A DNA stretch of 24,998 nucleotides from Glacieibacterium sp964246975 (GCA_964246975.1 CAXTSL010000040.1:1-24998); one strand, 5' to 3'; shown: positions 5,940 to 14,398, counted from the stretch's first letter. Notes: generated by a model not told the origin, from the letters alone. Numbers and translations are program-made.

Positions 5940-8765
5940 CTAGTCCCCCGCGACCAATCGCACGCGCAGATCGCCCTCGACGTGCACCAGCCGTCCCGCG
6001 CCTGCGAAAATCAGGTCGGGCAGCACCGCCACCCCACGGTCGCGCAGACTGCTCCGCGCCGCGACGGGGGCGAGTTCGAACACAGTCGGTCCGAGCGCGC
6101 CGAGCATCGGCCCCGCCCCGCGCCACGCCGAAGCCCCCCCGCGCGGTACCAGCGCCCCGCGCCAGCCGATGACCGCCGAACCGCTGCGGCTCGAAGCTCG
6201 CGCGTTCGAGGGGGCGAGCACCGCGAACCAGCGCAACGACGCTATGGTCCCGCGCATTGCCGATTTGGACCCTGCCGGAACCAGCGTTCCGCGCCACGCC
6301 ACCACCGGCGACCCCGCACGCCCCAGCGACCGCGCCGCCGCCGCCGCCAGCGTCACGCGCCAGCCGACCGCCGGACTCGCAGCCCGCGAAACCGATGTTC
6401 CCTTCGCCGGGCTCAGCGCCACCGGGGCGGCGGTATCGACCGACCCGCTCGCGAACGGCACCACCCGCGTCACCCCGCCACGGTCGCGGTCGCTGCTCGA
6501 CCGCAGCCCGCGCCCGATCAGCGCCGATCCGGTGGGCGGCTTGTACGTCCCGCCGCCCGTCGTCGGCGATCCGTATTTGGACCGGTCGGCGGGCCAATTC
6601 GGTACACCCGCCACCATCTGGACACTGCGTCGCCCGAAATATTCATGGCCGAAATTGCCCGCGCTCGGATGGCGACCGTAATCGTAATTGCCTTCCCAGC
6701 CGACGCCGTAGATCACCGACCAAGCCGCCGTCATCTGCGGGCGATAGCCGTTGGCGCTGCCGCGCCGCGTCGCCGTCGTGTCGTCGAAAAAGGCGTCGTG
6801 CTTGGTCGCTACCCAGTCGCAGACGTTGTTGGCAAAGCGGTTGCCGAACGCCTGGTTGAGCTGGCTGTTGGTCTCCGCGACGCTCGTCGGCAGCGGGTCC
6901 GAATAAAACACATTGCAGCGTTCGCCGACGAAGCTGTTGCCTTCGACGATGTTGTAACTGATCGTCGCCGACTCGTCCTCGCCGATCGACCAGAAGGGTT
7001 CGGTCGATGCCCCGGCGCTAACGCGCTCGCACAGATTATTGGCGAACACCTGCCGCCGATAGCTATTGTTCGGCGTCCCCGCCGTCGCGGCGAGCAGCTT
7101 CGCCGGCCGCCACACGCGCAGCGTCTGGTTGCGCAGGTCGTTGCCCGCGACGATGACGTCCTCCTGGCTGCCGAGGTCGCCGTTGCCGCTGTTCTGGTTG
7201 CCCCAGCCGCCCGTCGCATAAGTCTCGCCGCTCGTCCCCGCCGCCGGGGCGTAGGTGTCGACCGCCGTGCCCAGGAAGGTGCAGCCGAGCACCGCCATCG
7301 CCTCCATGCGCCGCGAGCCCTCGCAGGCGCGGATCAGGAAGGGCCGGTGGAACGACTGGAAGGTCATGCCGCGCGCCGTCTTCCACACCCGCGAGCGCGT
7401 GTAATAGAGCGCGCCCGTGGTCGTCGAAATCGTCCCCGCCGTGGTTTCCTTGCCCGATTTGCCGCGCACTTCGGCATTGTCGAGCCAGTAGTAGAGCACG
7501 CTGTCGAACACCCCGACGGTGTCGAGTTCGACACTCAGATTGGCGAAGCGCGCGCGCGTCACGCGGCTGACCGCCGAGACGCTCGCGCCTTGGACGATGC
7601 AGTTGGCGCGCGGGTTGGCGTCCGCCGGGTCGCCGACGATCTCGAGCCACGCCTCGTAGGTGCCGCTGCCATAGGTGATCGCCGTCGTGCCGATCTGGCT
7701 CGTCCCCGCCGGCACGACGATCGTCAGCCCGTCGAGCGCGCGCGTCTGCGACGCTTGCCCGTTCGTCGCGCCCAGGCTGCGGCTGGCGAGATACCCCGCC
7801 TGCATCGCCGTCGTCACGTCGCGCGGGCGTGACGCCGCCGCGACCGTCCGCGCCAATGCCAGCGTCGTCTGAACCTGTGCGGCACTCGCCGTCGTCGTGC
7901 CGTTGACCGGATCGAGCAGCGCGAAGCCGCCGTAGCGCGTGCTGCCGGGATCCCACGCCACCGTGAAGGGCGTCTGCGCGGGCGTGTTGAAGCTGGTAGT
8001 GGCAAGCCCGCTCATCGACCGCGTTCCCGCCGGGTCGGTCGAGCGCATCGCCCCCAGCCACGGATACAGCTCGGCATCGCAGCGCAGCAGCCCCGCCGTC
8101 AGCGCCGTCGCCGTGGCAGGATCGACCATCACGCCATAGACGCGCGCATTGTCGCCATGCCGCGTCGAGGTCGACAGCGCGGTCGCCCAATAGGTCTTGA
8201 CCGTCGTGCCGTCGGTGACGGTGAATTTCACCCCCGCCAGCGGCGCCAGCCCCTGCGGATGGTGCGACCACGCCACCAATTCGAGCGCGAACGCCCCCGC
8301 TTGGCGCTGGTACGGAACGTCCGACCAGCGGAAGATCGGCACCGCCGCGACGAAGGTCGAAACATTGGTCACCGTCGGCGTCGCGGCAACCTCCCCGGTT
8401 CGCCAGGCTGCCGCAAAGCTCGCCGTGAAGCCCGTTTCGGTGGCGTGGACATAGTCGCTCAGCGCGAGGCGCACGCTGATCGTCCCGTCGCCGTTGTCGG
8501 TCTCGTCGACGACGAACGGCTGCAACGCCCCGCCGCTGTAGTTCGCGGGCTTTCGCAGCGGTTTCGTCGCCACAATGGTTCGGGCGAGCGACGCCGCGAC
8601 CGCCGTGCCGCCCGACGGCGCGAAACCGGGGTGGGTGCAGGCGAGGCTGATCTTGGGCGACCCGTCGGGGTCGAGCGCATAGCTCGCGAACGAACCGGGG
8701 CTGCCCGTCAGCGTGACGCGCAGCACCCAGCCCGACGCTTCGATCTGCGCGGCGGTGATGGTCAT
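5940..8765 (-). CDS. Large beta-helix/tailspike-like phage protein with C-terminal 22-residue repeats
   Basis: The 941-residue protein has no signal peptide. Residues 1-170 are beta-rich (GWVLRVTLTGSPGSF, NGDGTISVRLALSDY) and resemble N-terminal domains of large phage surface proteins. A central part of roughly residues 360-700 has the short, Asn- and Val-rich strand spacing of a right-handed parallel beta-helix (for example FANNLCERV, NIVEGNSFVGERC, FGNRFANNVCDWV). After a GTYKPPTGSALIGRG linker come six 22-residue units (783-918). Such proteins commonly bind or cut surface glycans. The ATG at 8765 follows a repeat block; the ribosome site is weak. A tailspike gene right after the capsid gene is unusual, so a role on the capsid is also possible. 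Catalytic residues cannot be assigned. Confidence 0.7.
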   Translation of the reverse strand: MTITAAQIEASGWVLRVTLTGSPGSFASYALDPDGSPKISLACTHPGFAPSGGTAVAASLARTIVATKPLRKPANYSGGALQPFVVDETDNGDGTISVRLALSDYVHATETGFTASFAAAWRTGEVAATPTVTNVSTFVAAVPIFRWSDVPYQRQAGAFALELVAWSHHPQGLAPLAGVKFTVTDGTTVKTYWATALSTSTRHGDNARVYGVMVDPATATALTAGLLRCDAELYPWLGAMRSTDPAGTRSMSGLATTSFNTPAQTPFTVAWDPGSTRYGGFALLDPVNGTTTASAAQVQTTLALARTVAAASRPRDVTTAMQAGYLASRSLGATNGQASQTRALDGLTIVVPAGTSQIGTTAITYGSGTYEAWLEIVGDPADANPRANCIVQGASVSAVSRVTRARFANLSVELDTVGVFDSVLYYWLDNAEVRGKSGKETTAGTISTTTGALYYTRSRVWKTARGMTFQSFHRPFLIRACEGSRRMEAMAVLGCTFLGTAVDTYAPAAGTSGETYATGGWGNQNSGNGDLGSQEDVIVAGNDLRNQTLRVWRPAKLLAATAGTPNNSYRRQVFANNLCERVSAGASTEPFWSIGEDESATISYNIVEGNSFVGERCNVFYSDPLPTSVAETNSQLNQAFGNRFANNVCDWVATKHDAFFDDTTATRRGSANGYRPQMTAAWSVIYGVGWEGNYDYGRHPSAGNFGHEYFGRRSVQMVAGVPNWPADRSKYGSPTTGGGTYKPPTGSALIGRGLRSSSDRDRGGVTRVVPFASGSVDTAAPVALSPAKGTSVSRAASPAVGWRVTLAAAAARSLGRAGSPVVAWRGTLVPAGSKSAMRGTIASLRWFAVLAPSNARASSRSGSAVIGWRGALVPRGGASAWRGAGPMLGALGPTVFELAPVAARSSLRDRGVAVLPDLIFAGAGRLVHVEGDLRVRLVAGD
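6012..6419 (-). repeat. Six tandem 22-residue coding repeats
   Basis: Residues 783-918 of the beta-helix protein form units at 783-804, 805-826, 827-848, 849-870, 871-892 and 897-918. They follow x-L-x-P/A-x4-S/A-x2-R-x2-S-x-V-x2-W-R-G, with VAWRGTL, IGWRGAL and VGWRVTL as recurring joints. DNA identity is low, so the duplications are old. Confidence 0.7.
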
Positions 8766-8770
8766 GGGGG

Positions 8771-8804
8771 TCCTTTCCCCTCCCCCTTGAGGGGGAGGGA
8801 CTTT
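8771..8804. repeat. Type A repeat, short unit
   Basis: The unit centres on CCCCTCCCCCTTGAGGGGGA and stands directly upstream of the beta-helix start codon, next to a type B pair. Confidence 0.7.
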
Positions 8805-8945
8805 TTCCCCCTCCCCTCCCCGCGAAGCGGAGAGAGGGGAGGGTCGGGGTGGGGTGTCTCACCGCGCGACGCGGCCTTCGTAGCCAGGCGCCCCACCCCG
8901 TCCCTCCCCGCTCTCCGTGCGAAGACGCACGGGGCAGGGAGGGGG
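8805..8945. repeat. Type B repeat, inverted pair
   Basis: The left arm carries GAGAGAGGGGAGGGTCGGGG and the right arm a diverged complement (CCCCACCCCGTCCCTCCCC), so this pair is older or more damaged than the others. It occupies the capsid to beta-helix gap. Confidence 0.8.
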
Positions 8946-8965
8946 AAGCAGGGGCCCGCCGCCCC

Positions 8966-10102
8966 TCAGCTCACGTTGAACTTCATCAGCTTGATCGCCT
9001 CGCTGTTCACCACCGCGCCGCCGACGCGCCGCGTCGCGTAGAAATACACGTACGGCTTGTTCGAATAGGGATCGCGCAGGATCGACGTGCTCGACCGTTC
9101 GGCGATCAGGTAACCCGCCTGGAAATTCCCGAACGCGATCGACAGCGAGTCGACCGCGACATCGGGCATCGCCTCGGCCTCGATCACCGGATAGCCGAGC
9201 AGCGTCGCGGGCAGCCCCGCACCCAGCGACGAAGTCCACAGATACTGGCCGTTATTGTCCTTCAACTTGCGGACACGCGCCAGCGTCGAGGCGTTCATCA
9301 CGAAGGTCGCGCCCTGGCGGTACGGCGCGCGCAGCGCGTGGACCAAATCGACGATCTTGTCCGCTCCGGCGCTCGACACGAACGCTCCCGCCGCGCCGCT
9401 CGGGACGTACTGCAGCGTTCCGAACGGACGTACCGCGTCCTCGGCGCTTGTCACCGGATAGGTGAGGAAGCCCTTGGGCCGCGCCACCCCGCTGCCGCTC
9501 ACGAAGGCTATCCCCTCGGCACGCGCGAACTCGTTGCCGATCTCGCCTGCCAGCCACGTCTCGACATCGAACATCGCGTCGTCGAGCATCGTCTGCGAGG
9601 CCGCCGGGTTGGCGTACAGCTCGCCCATCGGCGGCGCGATCTCGACGAAAGTCTCGGTCGCCGTCTCGGGACGCGCCGCGGCTTCCGCCACCCAACCGCT
9701 GGCGACGCCGCCGACGGCGATCAATTTGCGATAGTTGACGCTGCCGATGCTCACCACATTGGCGACGGCGCGGATCGGCGACGCGGCCTTGAGGGTGATG
9801 TCGATCGCGGCGTCGATCTCGCGCGGCACCGCGACGCCGCCGTCGGTGGCGACCCCGGCGGACAGCGACTTGGTCTCGGGCACCACCTCCAGCCCCTTGC
9901 GAAGATAGCGATCGGTGAACGCCTTGCGCGCCGGGTCGGTGTCGGCCTTGGTGTCGCCGAGCACGGGGCGCGTCAGCGGGCGCGCGTTGAGCCGCGCCAC
10001 ATCGGCCTTGAGCGTGGCGACGTCGGCGGCGAGGTCGCCAGAGAGCGCGAGGGCGGTGTCGAAACTGGCTTCGAGCGTATCGGCCTTGGTGTCATAGGTC
10101 AT
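8966..10102 (-). CDS. HK97-fold major capsid protein (RcGTA gp5-like)
   Basis: The 378-residue protein has the HK97 plan. Residues 10-60 are helical (LSGDLAADVATLKADVARLN), the scaffold-like delta region usually removed by the prohead protease. The fold proper follows, with SLSAGVATDGGVAVPREIDA, ASPIRAVANVVSIGS, VAEAAARPETATETF, the MLDDAMFDVETWLAGEI helix, ARPKGFLTYP and the C-terminal YFYATRRVGGAVVNSEAIK. These are familiar landmarks of GTA and HK97 capsids. The ATG at 10102 is preceded by ACAGGAG; an upstream extension of the frame lies in repeat DNA and is discarded. The order protease-capsid is standard. Confidence 0.95.
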   Translation of the reverse strand: MTYDTKADTLEASFDTALALSGDLAADVATLKADVARLNARPLTRPVLGDTKADTDPARKAFTDRYLRKGLEVVPETKSLSAGVATDGGVAVPREIDAAIDITLKAASPIRAVANVVSIGSVNYRKLIAVGGVASGWVAEAAARPETATETFVEIAPPMGELYANPAASQTMLDDAMFDVETWLAGEIGNEFARAEGIAFVSGSGVARPKGFLTYPVTSAEDAVRPFGTLQYVPSGAAGAFVSSAGADKIVDLVHALRAPYRQGATFVMNASTLARVRKLKDNNGQYLWTSSLGAGLPATLLGYPVIEAEAMPDVAVDSLSIAFGNFQAGYLIAERSSTSILRDPYSNKPYVYFYATRRVGGAVVNSEAIKLMKFNVS

Positions 10103-10120
10103 GATTTTCTCCTGTGAATT

Positions 10121-10275
10121 CTTCCCTCTCCCTTCAGGGGAGAGGGACAGCCGCCCCTTCGGCGACAGGGAGAGGGGGCGAAGCGCCGGAGGGAACACGC
10201 GACTCCGCCCCCTCTCCCTCCCACGCGCCGAAGTGGCGCGCGGGCCCCTCCCTCTCCCCTAGAGGGAGAGGGGGA
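10121..10275. repeat. Type A repeat, inverted pair
   Basis: Two units (about 10121-10180 and 10206-10275) face each other, with cores CCCTTCAGGGGAGAGGGACA and CCTCTCCCCTAGAGGGAGAG. The second unit supplies the stop codon and last residues (FPLSL) of the prohead protease. Confidence 0.8.
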
Positions 10276-10687
10276 ATGCATCCTCCACCGCCAGCACCCG
10301 CGCCGCGCGCTGCATCGGAAAGGTCACCAGCGACACCTCGATGAGGTCGAGGTCGGTCAGCTCGCGTACCCCCCGCGCACCGGGGCGGCTGGTGCGCACG
10401 CGGTAGCCGAAGCTCAACCCGTCGAGCGCCCCCGCCTTGAGCAGCGCCACGGCATCGCCGCCGCGCCGCGTCTCGGCGGTGACGCGCGCCACGACGCGCA
10501 AGCCGCGCGAGTCTTCCGAAATCCGCTCGACGAACCCGATCGGCTCGTCGACCGCGTGCTGCCAGAGCAGCGGGAAGCGGCCCGCGCCACCGAGCGTGCG
10601 CGCGAACGCGCCGGCCCGCACGATGTCGCCGCCGCTGTCGGGCACCCCGAAGACGCTGGCATAGCCCGCCAACCGAAGATCGCTCAT
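10259..10687 (-). CDS. HK97-family prohead protease (RcGTA gp4-like)
   Basis: The 142-residue protein starts MSDLRLAGYASVFGVPDSGG, the typical opening of U35 head maturation proteases, and has the catalytic candidates His44 (LLWQHAVDEPIG), Ser92 (LDGLSFGYRV) and Glu117 (LIEVSLVTFPM). It trims the capsid N-terminus during head maturation. The ATG at 10687 overlaps the upstream stop (ATGA). The last five residues and TAG are encoded by repeat DNA, so the natural C-terminus may have been replaced. The fold core is complete. Confidence 0.92.
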   Translation of the reverse strand: MSDLRLAGYASVFGVPDSGGDIVRAGAFARTLGGAGRFPLLWQHAVDEPIGFVERISEDSRGLRVVARVTAETRRGGDAVALLKAGALDGLSFGYRVRTSRPGARGVRELTDLDLIEVSLVTFPMQRAARVLAVEDAFPLSL

Positions 10688-10974
10688 GCGAACACCCCCG
10701 TCTTGACCGCGAGGCCGAGCAGCAGCAGCGCGATGACGCCGCGCACCGCCCAGGTCACGGCGGCGCGCAGCGCGCTGGTCTTGGCATCGCGCCAGCCCTG
10801 GATGAGCTGGCGCAGCTCGACGATATCCTTGCCCGCGTCGGCGTCGTGCAAGCCGATGCGGTTCAGCGCACGCGTTGCGCCGGCCTCGCTCGCCGCTTCG
10901 ATCAGGTCGATCAGCGTCGCCTGTGCCGCACCTTCGGCCGCCGCGCGCGCCAGCAGTCCCGCCATGCCCGTCAT
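10684..10974 (-). CDS. Small membrane protein of GTA-like clusters (DUF6127-like)
   Basis: The 96-residue product has an Ala-rich helical N-terminus (LLARAAAEGAAQATLIDLIEA), a pattern GATRALNRIGLHDADAGKDI that I associate with DUF6127, then LRQLIQGWRDAKTSALRAAV and one membrane segment at about residues 72-94 (VRGVIALLLLGLAVKTGVF). Start and stop overlap the portal (ATGA) and the protease (ATGA), so it is tightly coupled with head genes. Its role is unknown. A membrane protein within a head module is odd and could link assembly to the inner membrane; that is inference. Confidence 0.75.
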   Translation of the reverse strand: MTGMAGLLARAAAEGAAQATLIDLIEAASEAGATRALNRIGLHDADAGKDIVELRQLIQGWRDAKTSALRAAVTWAVRGVIALLLLGLAVKTGVFA

Positions 10975-12077
10975 CGCCCCATCTCCAATCCCAGCATCGC
11001 GCGCTTTTCGTCGTCCGACAGGAAGGTCGCGCCCGACACCTGCCCCCACAGCCGCTCGCGGTCCGCCGCCAGCGCGGGGACCTGATCGCGGTCGAGATCG
11101 AGGTGCAGATCGGGCCACCAGTCCTGCAGATGCTTCGACAGGCCGCCGAAGATCCGCGCCGCCAAGGGCAGCAGCGTCAGCCGCCAGAGTGCCACATTGG
11201 CTTCCTTGTAATTGGCATAGGTCGCGTCGCCGGGCAGGCCGACGAGCATCGGCGGCACGCCGAACGCCAGCGCGATCTCGCGGCTCGCGGTGTCGCGGAC
11301 GCGGACGAAGTCCATCTCGGCGGGGGTCAGCGACAGCGGCTGCCACTTCATCCCGCCGTCGAGCAGCATCGGCCGCCCGGCGTTGGTCGCGCCGCTGTAC
11401 TGCTCACCCATCTGGTCCTTGAGCCGCGCGAACTGCGCCGCCGACAGCACCGACCCGTCGCCGGGATCGTAGACCAGCGCCCCCGACGGCCGCGCGGCGT
11501 TGTCGAGCAGCGCCTTGTTCCACTTCGCCGCCGCGTTGTGGACCTCGACCGCCGCCGCCGCTGCCCCCAGGCAGCCCAGTCCGTAATGATCGTCGAGCGG
11601 ATGGAAGCCGCGGATATGGAGCAGCCCGCCGCCGCGCGCGTCGGCGGGATAGCGCGTCACGCGGTCACCCGTGCGGTACAGATAGGCGATCGGCCAGCCG
11701 CTGGCGTCGGCCTCGACGGTGACGCGCTCGGGGCGCAGCGCGTACAGCGCGGCAGGCAGCCCGCCCGCGCCGCACGCCACCTCGACCCAGGCATTGCCGT
11801 GCAGCAGCAGGTGCGAGGCGATAGTCTCGATCAGCGCGCCGTCGCGCCCGAACAGCGCCAGCGCGGGGTGCGCGGGCGGCGCACTGAGCAGCGGCGCGCC
11901 GGCGACTCCCTCGGCGACGATCCGCACCGCACGCTGCGCGACGGGGTTTGCCAGATAGGCACTGCGGACGAGCGCCTCGTAACTGCGCGGCGGGTCGGCG
12001 AGGGCATAGCTCGACAGCCACGGCGCGGCACGCGCCTGCGGCGGGCGCGCCTTGCGCCCGAAGAACGGTAGATTCAT
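10971..12077 (-). CDS. HK97-family phage portal protein (RcGTA gp3-like)
   Basis: The 368-residue protein starts MNLPFFGRKARPPQARAAPW and carries family landmarks: YLANPVAQRAVRIVAEGVAG, LLLHGNAWVEV, GLGCLGAAAAAVEVHNAAAK, LSLTPAEMDFVRVRDTASRE and IALAFGVPPMLVGLPGDATY. The portal is the dodecameric channel at the capsid vertex through which the terminase packs DNA. The ATG at 12077 has an AAAGGA site and is separated from the terminase by repeats. The next gene overlaps (ATGA). Length is a little short, as for GTA portals. Confidence 0.95.
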   Translation of the reverse strand: MNLPFFGRKARPPQARAAPWLSSYALADPPRSYEALVRSAYLANPVAQRAVRIVAEGVAGAPLLSAPPAHPALALFGRDGALIETIASHLLLHGNAWVEVACGAGGLPAALYALRPERVTVEADASGWPIAYLYRTGDRVTRYPADARGGGLLHIRGFHPLDDHYGLGCLGAAAAAVEVHNAAAKWNKALLDNAARPSGALVYDPGDGSVLSAAQFARLKDQMGEQYSGATNAGRPMLLDGGMKWQPLSLTPAEMDFVRVRDTASREIALAFGVPPMLVGLPGDATYANYKEANVALWRLTLLPLAARIFGGLSKHLQDWWPDLHLDLDRDQVPALAADRERLWGQVSGATFLSDDEKRAMLGLEMGR

Positions 12078-12082
12078 GGGAT

Positions 12083-12237
12083 TTCCTTTCTCCCCTCCCC
12101 CCTTGAGGGGGAGGGACAGCCGCCGCTTGGCGGCAGGGAGACGGAGAGGAGGGGATGCGTCGAGCGAGCCTTCTGCTCGCCCCGGAGCCCTGGTCGCGCG
12201 CGGGCGCGACCTGTCCCTCTCCCCTGCAGGGAGACGG
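12083..12237. repeat. Type A repeat, inverted pair (diverged)
   Basis: Units at about 12083-12160 (CCCCCCTTGAGGGGGAGGGA core) and 12195-12237 (TGTCCCTCTCCCCTGCAGGG) lie head to head. They fill the 160-base gap between terminase and portal genes; no gene is seen there. Confidence 0.75.
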
Positions 12238-13554
12238 CTAGAGGCAGCGCACCCCCGGCACCCCGCGCCGCTTGCCGAGCATCAGGTCGGTGAGCGCCCA
12301 GACGAGCGCGTCGGCGCGGTCGGGCGAGCGCGACGCACCGAACCAGCCGCCGCCGGTGCCGAGATTGCACAGCTCGTCCTCGAGCAGGCCGAGCGAACCG
12401 ACGTGGCTCACCTTGCCCGCCGTATAAAGCCCGGCGACGGGTTCGGCGCGCGCCACCTTGCCGGCGCTGGCGTGGACGGCGCGGACGTTGAGACGGTCGT
12501 CGATGCCGCGCAGCGTCGCGGTGACCATCGCGCCGCCGTTGTTGACCTCGGCGATAACCAGGTCGGCGTTGTAGTCGTCATAGGCGGCGACCGTCGCACG
12601 CGCCCAGCCCGCCGGGTCGAGGCCCTGCACGGTCCGGTCGGCGAGCACCACGCCGCGCCCGTTCGCGTCGAGCCCGGCGACGACGATGCCGCAGGCGTCG
12701 GCGCGCGCGCCTGCGCCCGCCGGCGGATCGACCCCGACGACGACACGGACGAGCGGCGGCGCAACCGCGATGCGGCAGGCGTCGAGGCGCGCCCGCGTCC
12801 ACAGCGCGCCTTCGCGGTCCTCGACGAATTCGCCGTCGAGTTCCTGGCGCCCCAGCGCGGTGCCGCCATAGTCGCGCGTCAGTCCCGCCAGGAAAGCGGC
12901 TGGCAGCGCGCCCGCATTGTCCGCCGAACGCCCGCGCGTCACCACCACATCGGGCGCGACGCTCAAATCCTTCAACCACTTGAGGGGAAGCGGCGTCGTC
13001 GTGAGCAGCAGTTGCGGGGTCGTCCCGAGCCGCAACGCCATCCGCAGGTTGGCGAGCATCGCGGGGCCGTCGGGCCAGCGCGCCGCCTCGTCGCCCCACG
13101 CGGCCTGGAGGCTGGGACCGCGCAGCGATCCCGGTTCCTCGGCCGAATAGAGCAGCGCGGTCGACCCGCCGGGCCATTCGAGCCGCCGCATCGCGGGGCG
13201 GAAGGCGACGCGCGGATTGGCCGCGAGAATCCCCGATTCGCCCTCGACCATGATGCTGCGCGCGTCGGCGATCGTCGCGCCGACGAGCGCCAGGCGGATG
13301 CCGGGCCGCGCCGTCGCCAGCCCGTCGATCCACGCCGTCCCGGCACGCGTCTTGCCAAAGCCGCGCCCCGCGAGGATCAGCCACGTCGCCCAGTCGCCCA
13401 GCGGCGGTTCCTGCGCGGCGCGTGCCAGATAGGCTTCCGCGAGCACCGCAGCATCGGGCGCGTCGAGCGTCGCCGCAACCGCTGCGATGCGCGCGGGCGC
13501 GGTGTCGCGAAGCAGCGCGTCGAACGTCGCGGTGTCGGTCGGGGCGGGGGTCAC
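12238..13554 (-). CDS. Phage terminase large subunit (RcGTA gp2-like)
   Basis: The 438-residue protein has the ATPase then nuclease plan. Walker A is GRGFGKTRAG (residues 63-72), the Walker B acid pair lies in AAWGDEAARW (Asp155, Glu156), and TTTPLPLKWLKDL is the coupling motif. The nuclease part shows VVVGVDPPAG, DLVIAEVNNGG and SPDRADALVWAL, giving the usual acidic metal ligands. It pumps DNA into the head and cuts it. The ATG at 13554 overlaps the small subunit stop (ATGA). All motifs look intact, so the packaging engine appears functional. Headful-type packaging, as in GTAs, is inferred from likeness. Confidence 0.95.
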   Translation of the reverse strand: MTPAPTDTATFDALLRDTAPARIAAVAATLDAPDAAVLAEAYLARAAQEPPLGDWATWLILAGRGFGKTRAGTAWIDGLATARPGIRLALVGATIADARSIMVEGESGILAANPRVAFRPAMRRLEWPGGSTALLYSAEEPGSLRGPSLQAAWGDEAARWPDGPAMLANLRMALRLGTTPQLLLTTTPLPLKWLKDLSVAPDVVVTRGRSADNAGALPAAFLAGLTRDYGGTALGRQELDGEFVEDREGALWTRARLDACRIAVAPPLVRVVVGVDPPAGAGARADACGIVVAGLDANGRGVVLADRTVQGLDPAGWARATVAAYDDYNADLVIAEVNNGGAMVTATLRGIDDRLNVRAVHASAGKVARAEPVAGLYTAGKVSHVGSLGLLEDELCNLGTGGGWFGASRSPDRADALVWALTDLMLGKRRGVPGVRCL

Positions 13555-14246
13555 GCCGCGTCTTCCACCGCCAACGCGTGCAGATTGCGCGGCCCCGGCT
13601 CGGCAAGCTCAGCGTCCGCCCAGGCGTGGCCGCCGCGCAGCGTCAGCATCCGCGTCACCTTGGCCTTGGCCGCCGCGACCGCTGCGGGGGTCAGCTCGAC
13701 GAGCTTGTAGCGTCCGCCACCCTCTGCGGCGCCAGCCGGGCGACCCAATACGAACGCCAGCAACGGTCGCCATTCCTGCGTCACGATGCGGCGTTCGACC
13801 CCGCCCTTGGTGTCGACGCGCACGAAGCCGTCGAGGGCGCGACACAGCAATTCATCCTCGGCAAACTCGCGCGCCATGGCGCGTGCTTCAGCCATGCGCC
13901 GCGCGAAAGCCGGGCTTTTCAGTCGCAGGCGAGACACTGTCCCGTACGAGGTGCGGGCAGTGGCTGCCGCGCGCGCGGCACCCCGACCCTGTGCAAGTTC
14001 CGCAAGAAAAGTTTCGCGTTGAACCGATGTCAGGACCGTGCGCGCGCCCGGCCCACCATCGGGGTCGCCGAGCGCGACACGGCAGCGCGCCGCAAAATGC
14101 GGATCGCTCGCGCGCAAGCGGCTTACCTGTTTGACAGTTGTTCCCACGGCGCGCGCTGCCGTGGCAAACAGCCTTGTGTCGCCAAGCGCCGCCAGAAAGC
14201 GGGCCTGAAGTTCAAGATCGTCACGCAAGCTGCTCCGACCGCGCAT
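13551..14246 (-). CDS. Probable small terminase (RcGTA gp1 position) with duplicated helix-turn-helix
   Basis: From the ATG at 14246 the product has 231 residues. A GTG two codons upstream (14252) abuts the GGGAGG ribosome site, so the ATG is preferred. Two similar segments, residues 17-60 and 80-122, share FLA.L...R, then VSRLR followed by P.FA.R, each with a helix-turn-helix (TAARAVGTTVKQVSRLR; AARAAATARTSYGTVSRLR). A C-terminal domain follows (LLCRALDGFVRVDTKGGVER, VTRMLTLRGGHAW). Position directly upstream of the large subunit, with ATGA overlap, and DNA-binding domains support a small terminase; I do not recognise a named family. It could alternatively be a regulator. Confidence 0.65.
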   Translation of the reverse strand: MRGRSSLRDDLELQARFLAALGDTRLFATAARAVGTTVKQVSRLRASDPHFAARCRVALGDPDGGPGARTVLTSVQRETFLAELAQGRGAARAAATARTSYGTVSRLRLKSPAFARRMAEARAMAREFAEDELLCRALDGFVRVDTKGGVERRIVTQEWRPLLAFVLGRPAGAAEGGGRYKLVELTPAAVAAAKAKVTRMLTLRGGHAWADAELAEPGPRNLHALAVEDAA

Positions 14247-14369
14247 CGCCACCTCCCGCGCTGGGGGCGCGTCCGCGCCGCCGTGACAGGCAGCCGGGCC
14301 GCGCCGGGATTTACAGGGAGCCCGGCGGCGGCCCCGGTGTGTCGGGGCGCGATTCGTCAGGCTGGGATT

Positions 14370-14398
14370 TGTTTACCCGATAGCGTCGCACTAGTCAA
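14370..14398 (-). promoter_or_regulatory. Sigma70-like promoter of the phage/GTA cluster
   Basis: On the minus strand TTGACT (14398-14393) and TAAACA (14375-14370) are 17 bases apart. Transcription would start near 14363, leaving a leader of about 117 bases before the small terminase. The surroundings are clearly less GC-rich than the genes. It is the only good promoter seen for the cluster. Confidence 0.6.

Noticed and set aside
5305..6597. Minus-strand frame of 430 codons reading through the repeat block into the 120-residue gene
   Set aside because: Only the part from ATG 5667 with a ribosome site is protein-like; the rest runs through repeats and out of frame with the beta-helix gene.
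5877..7832. Plus-strand open frame of 651 codons opposite the beta-helix gene
   Set aside because: It begins in repeat DNA, is very rich in Arg and Ala, and mirrors the true minus-strand gene.
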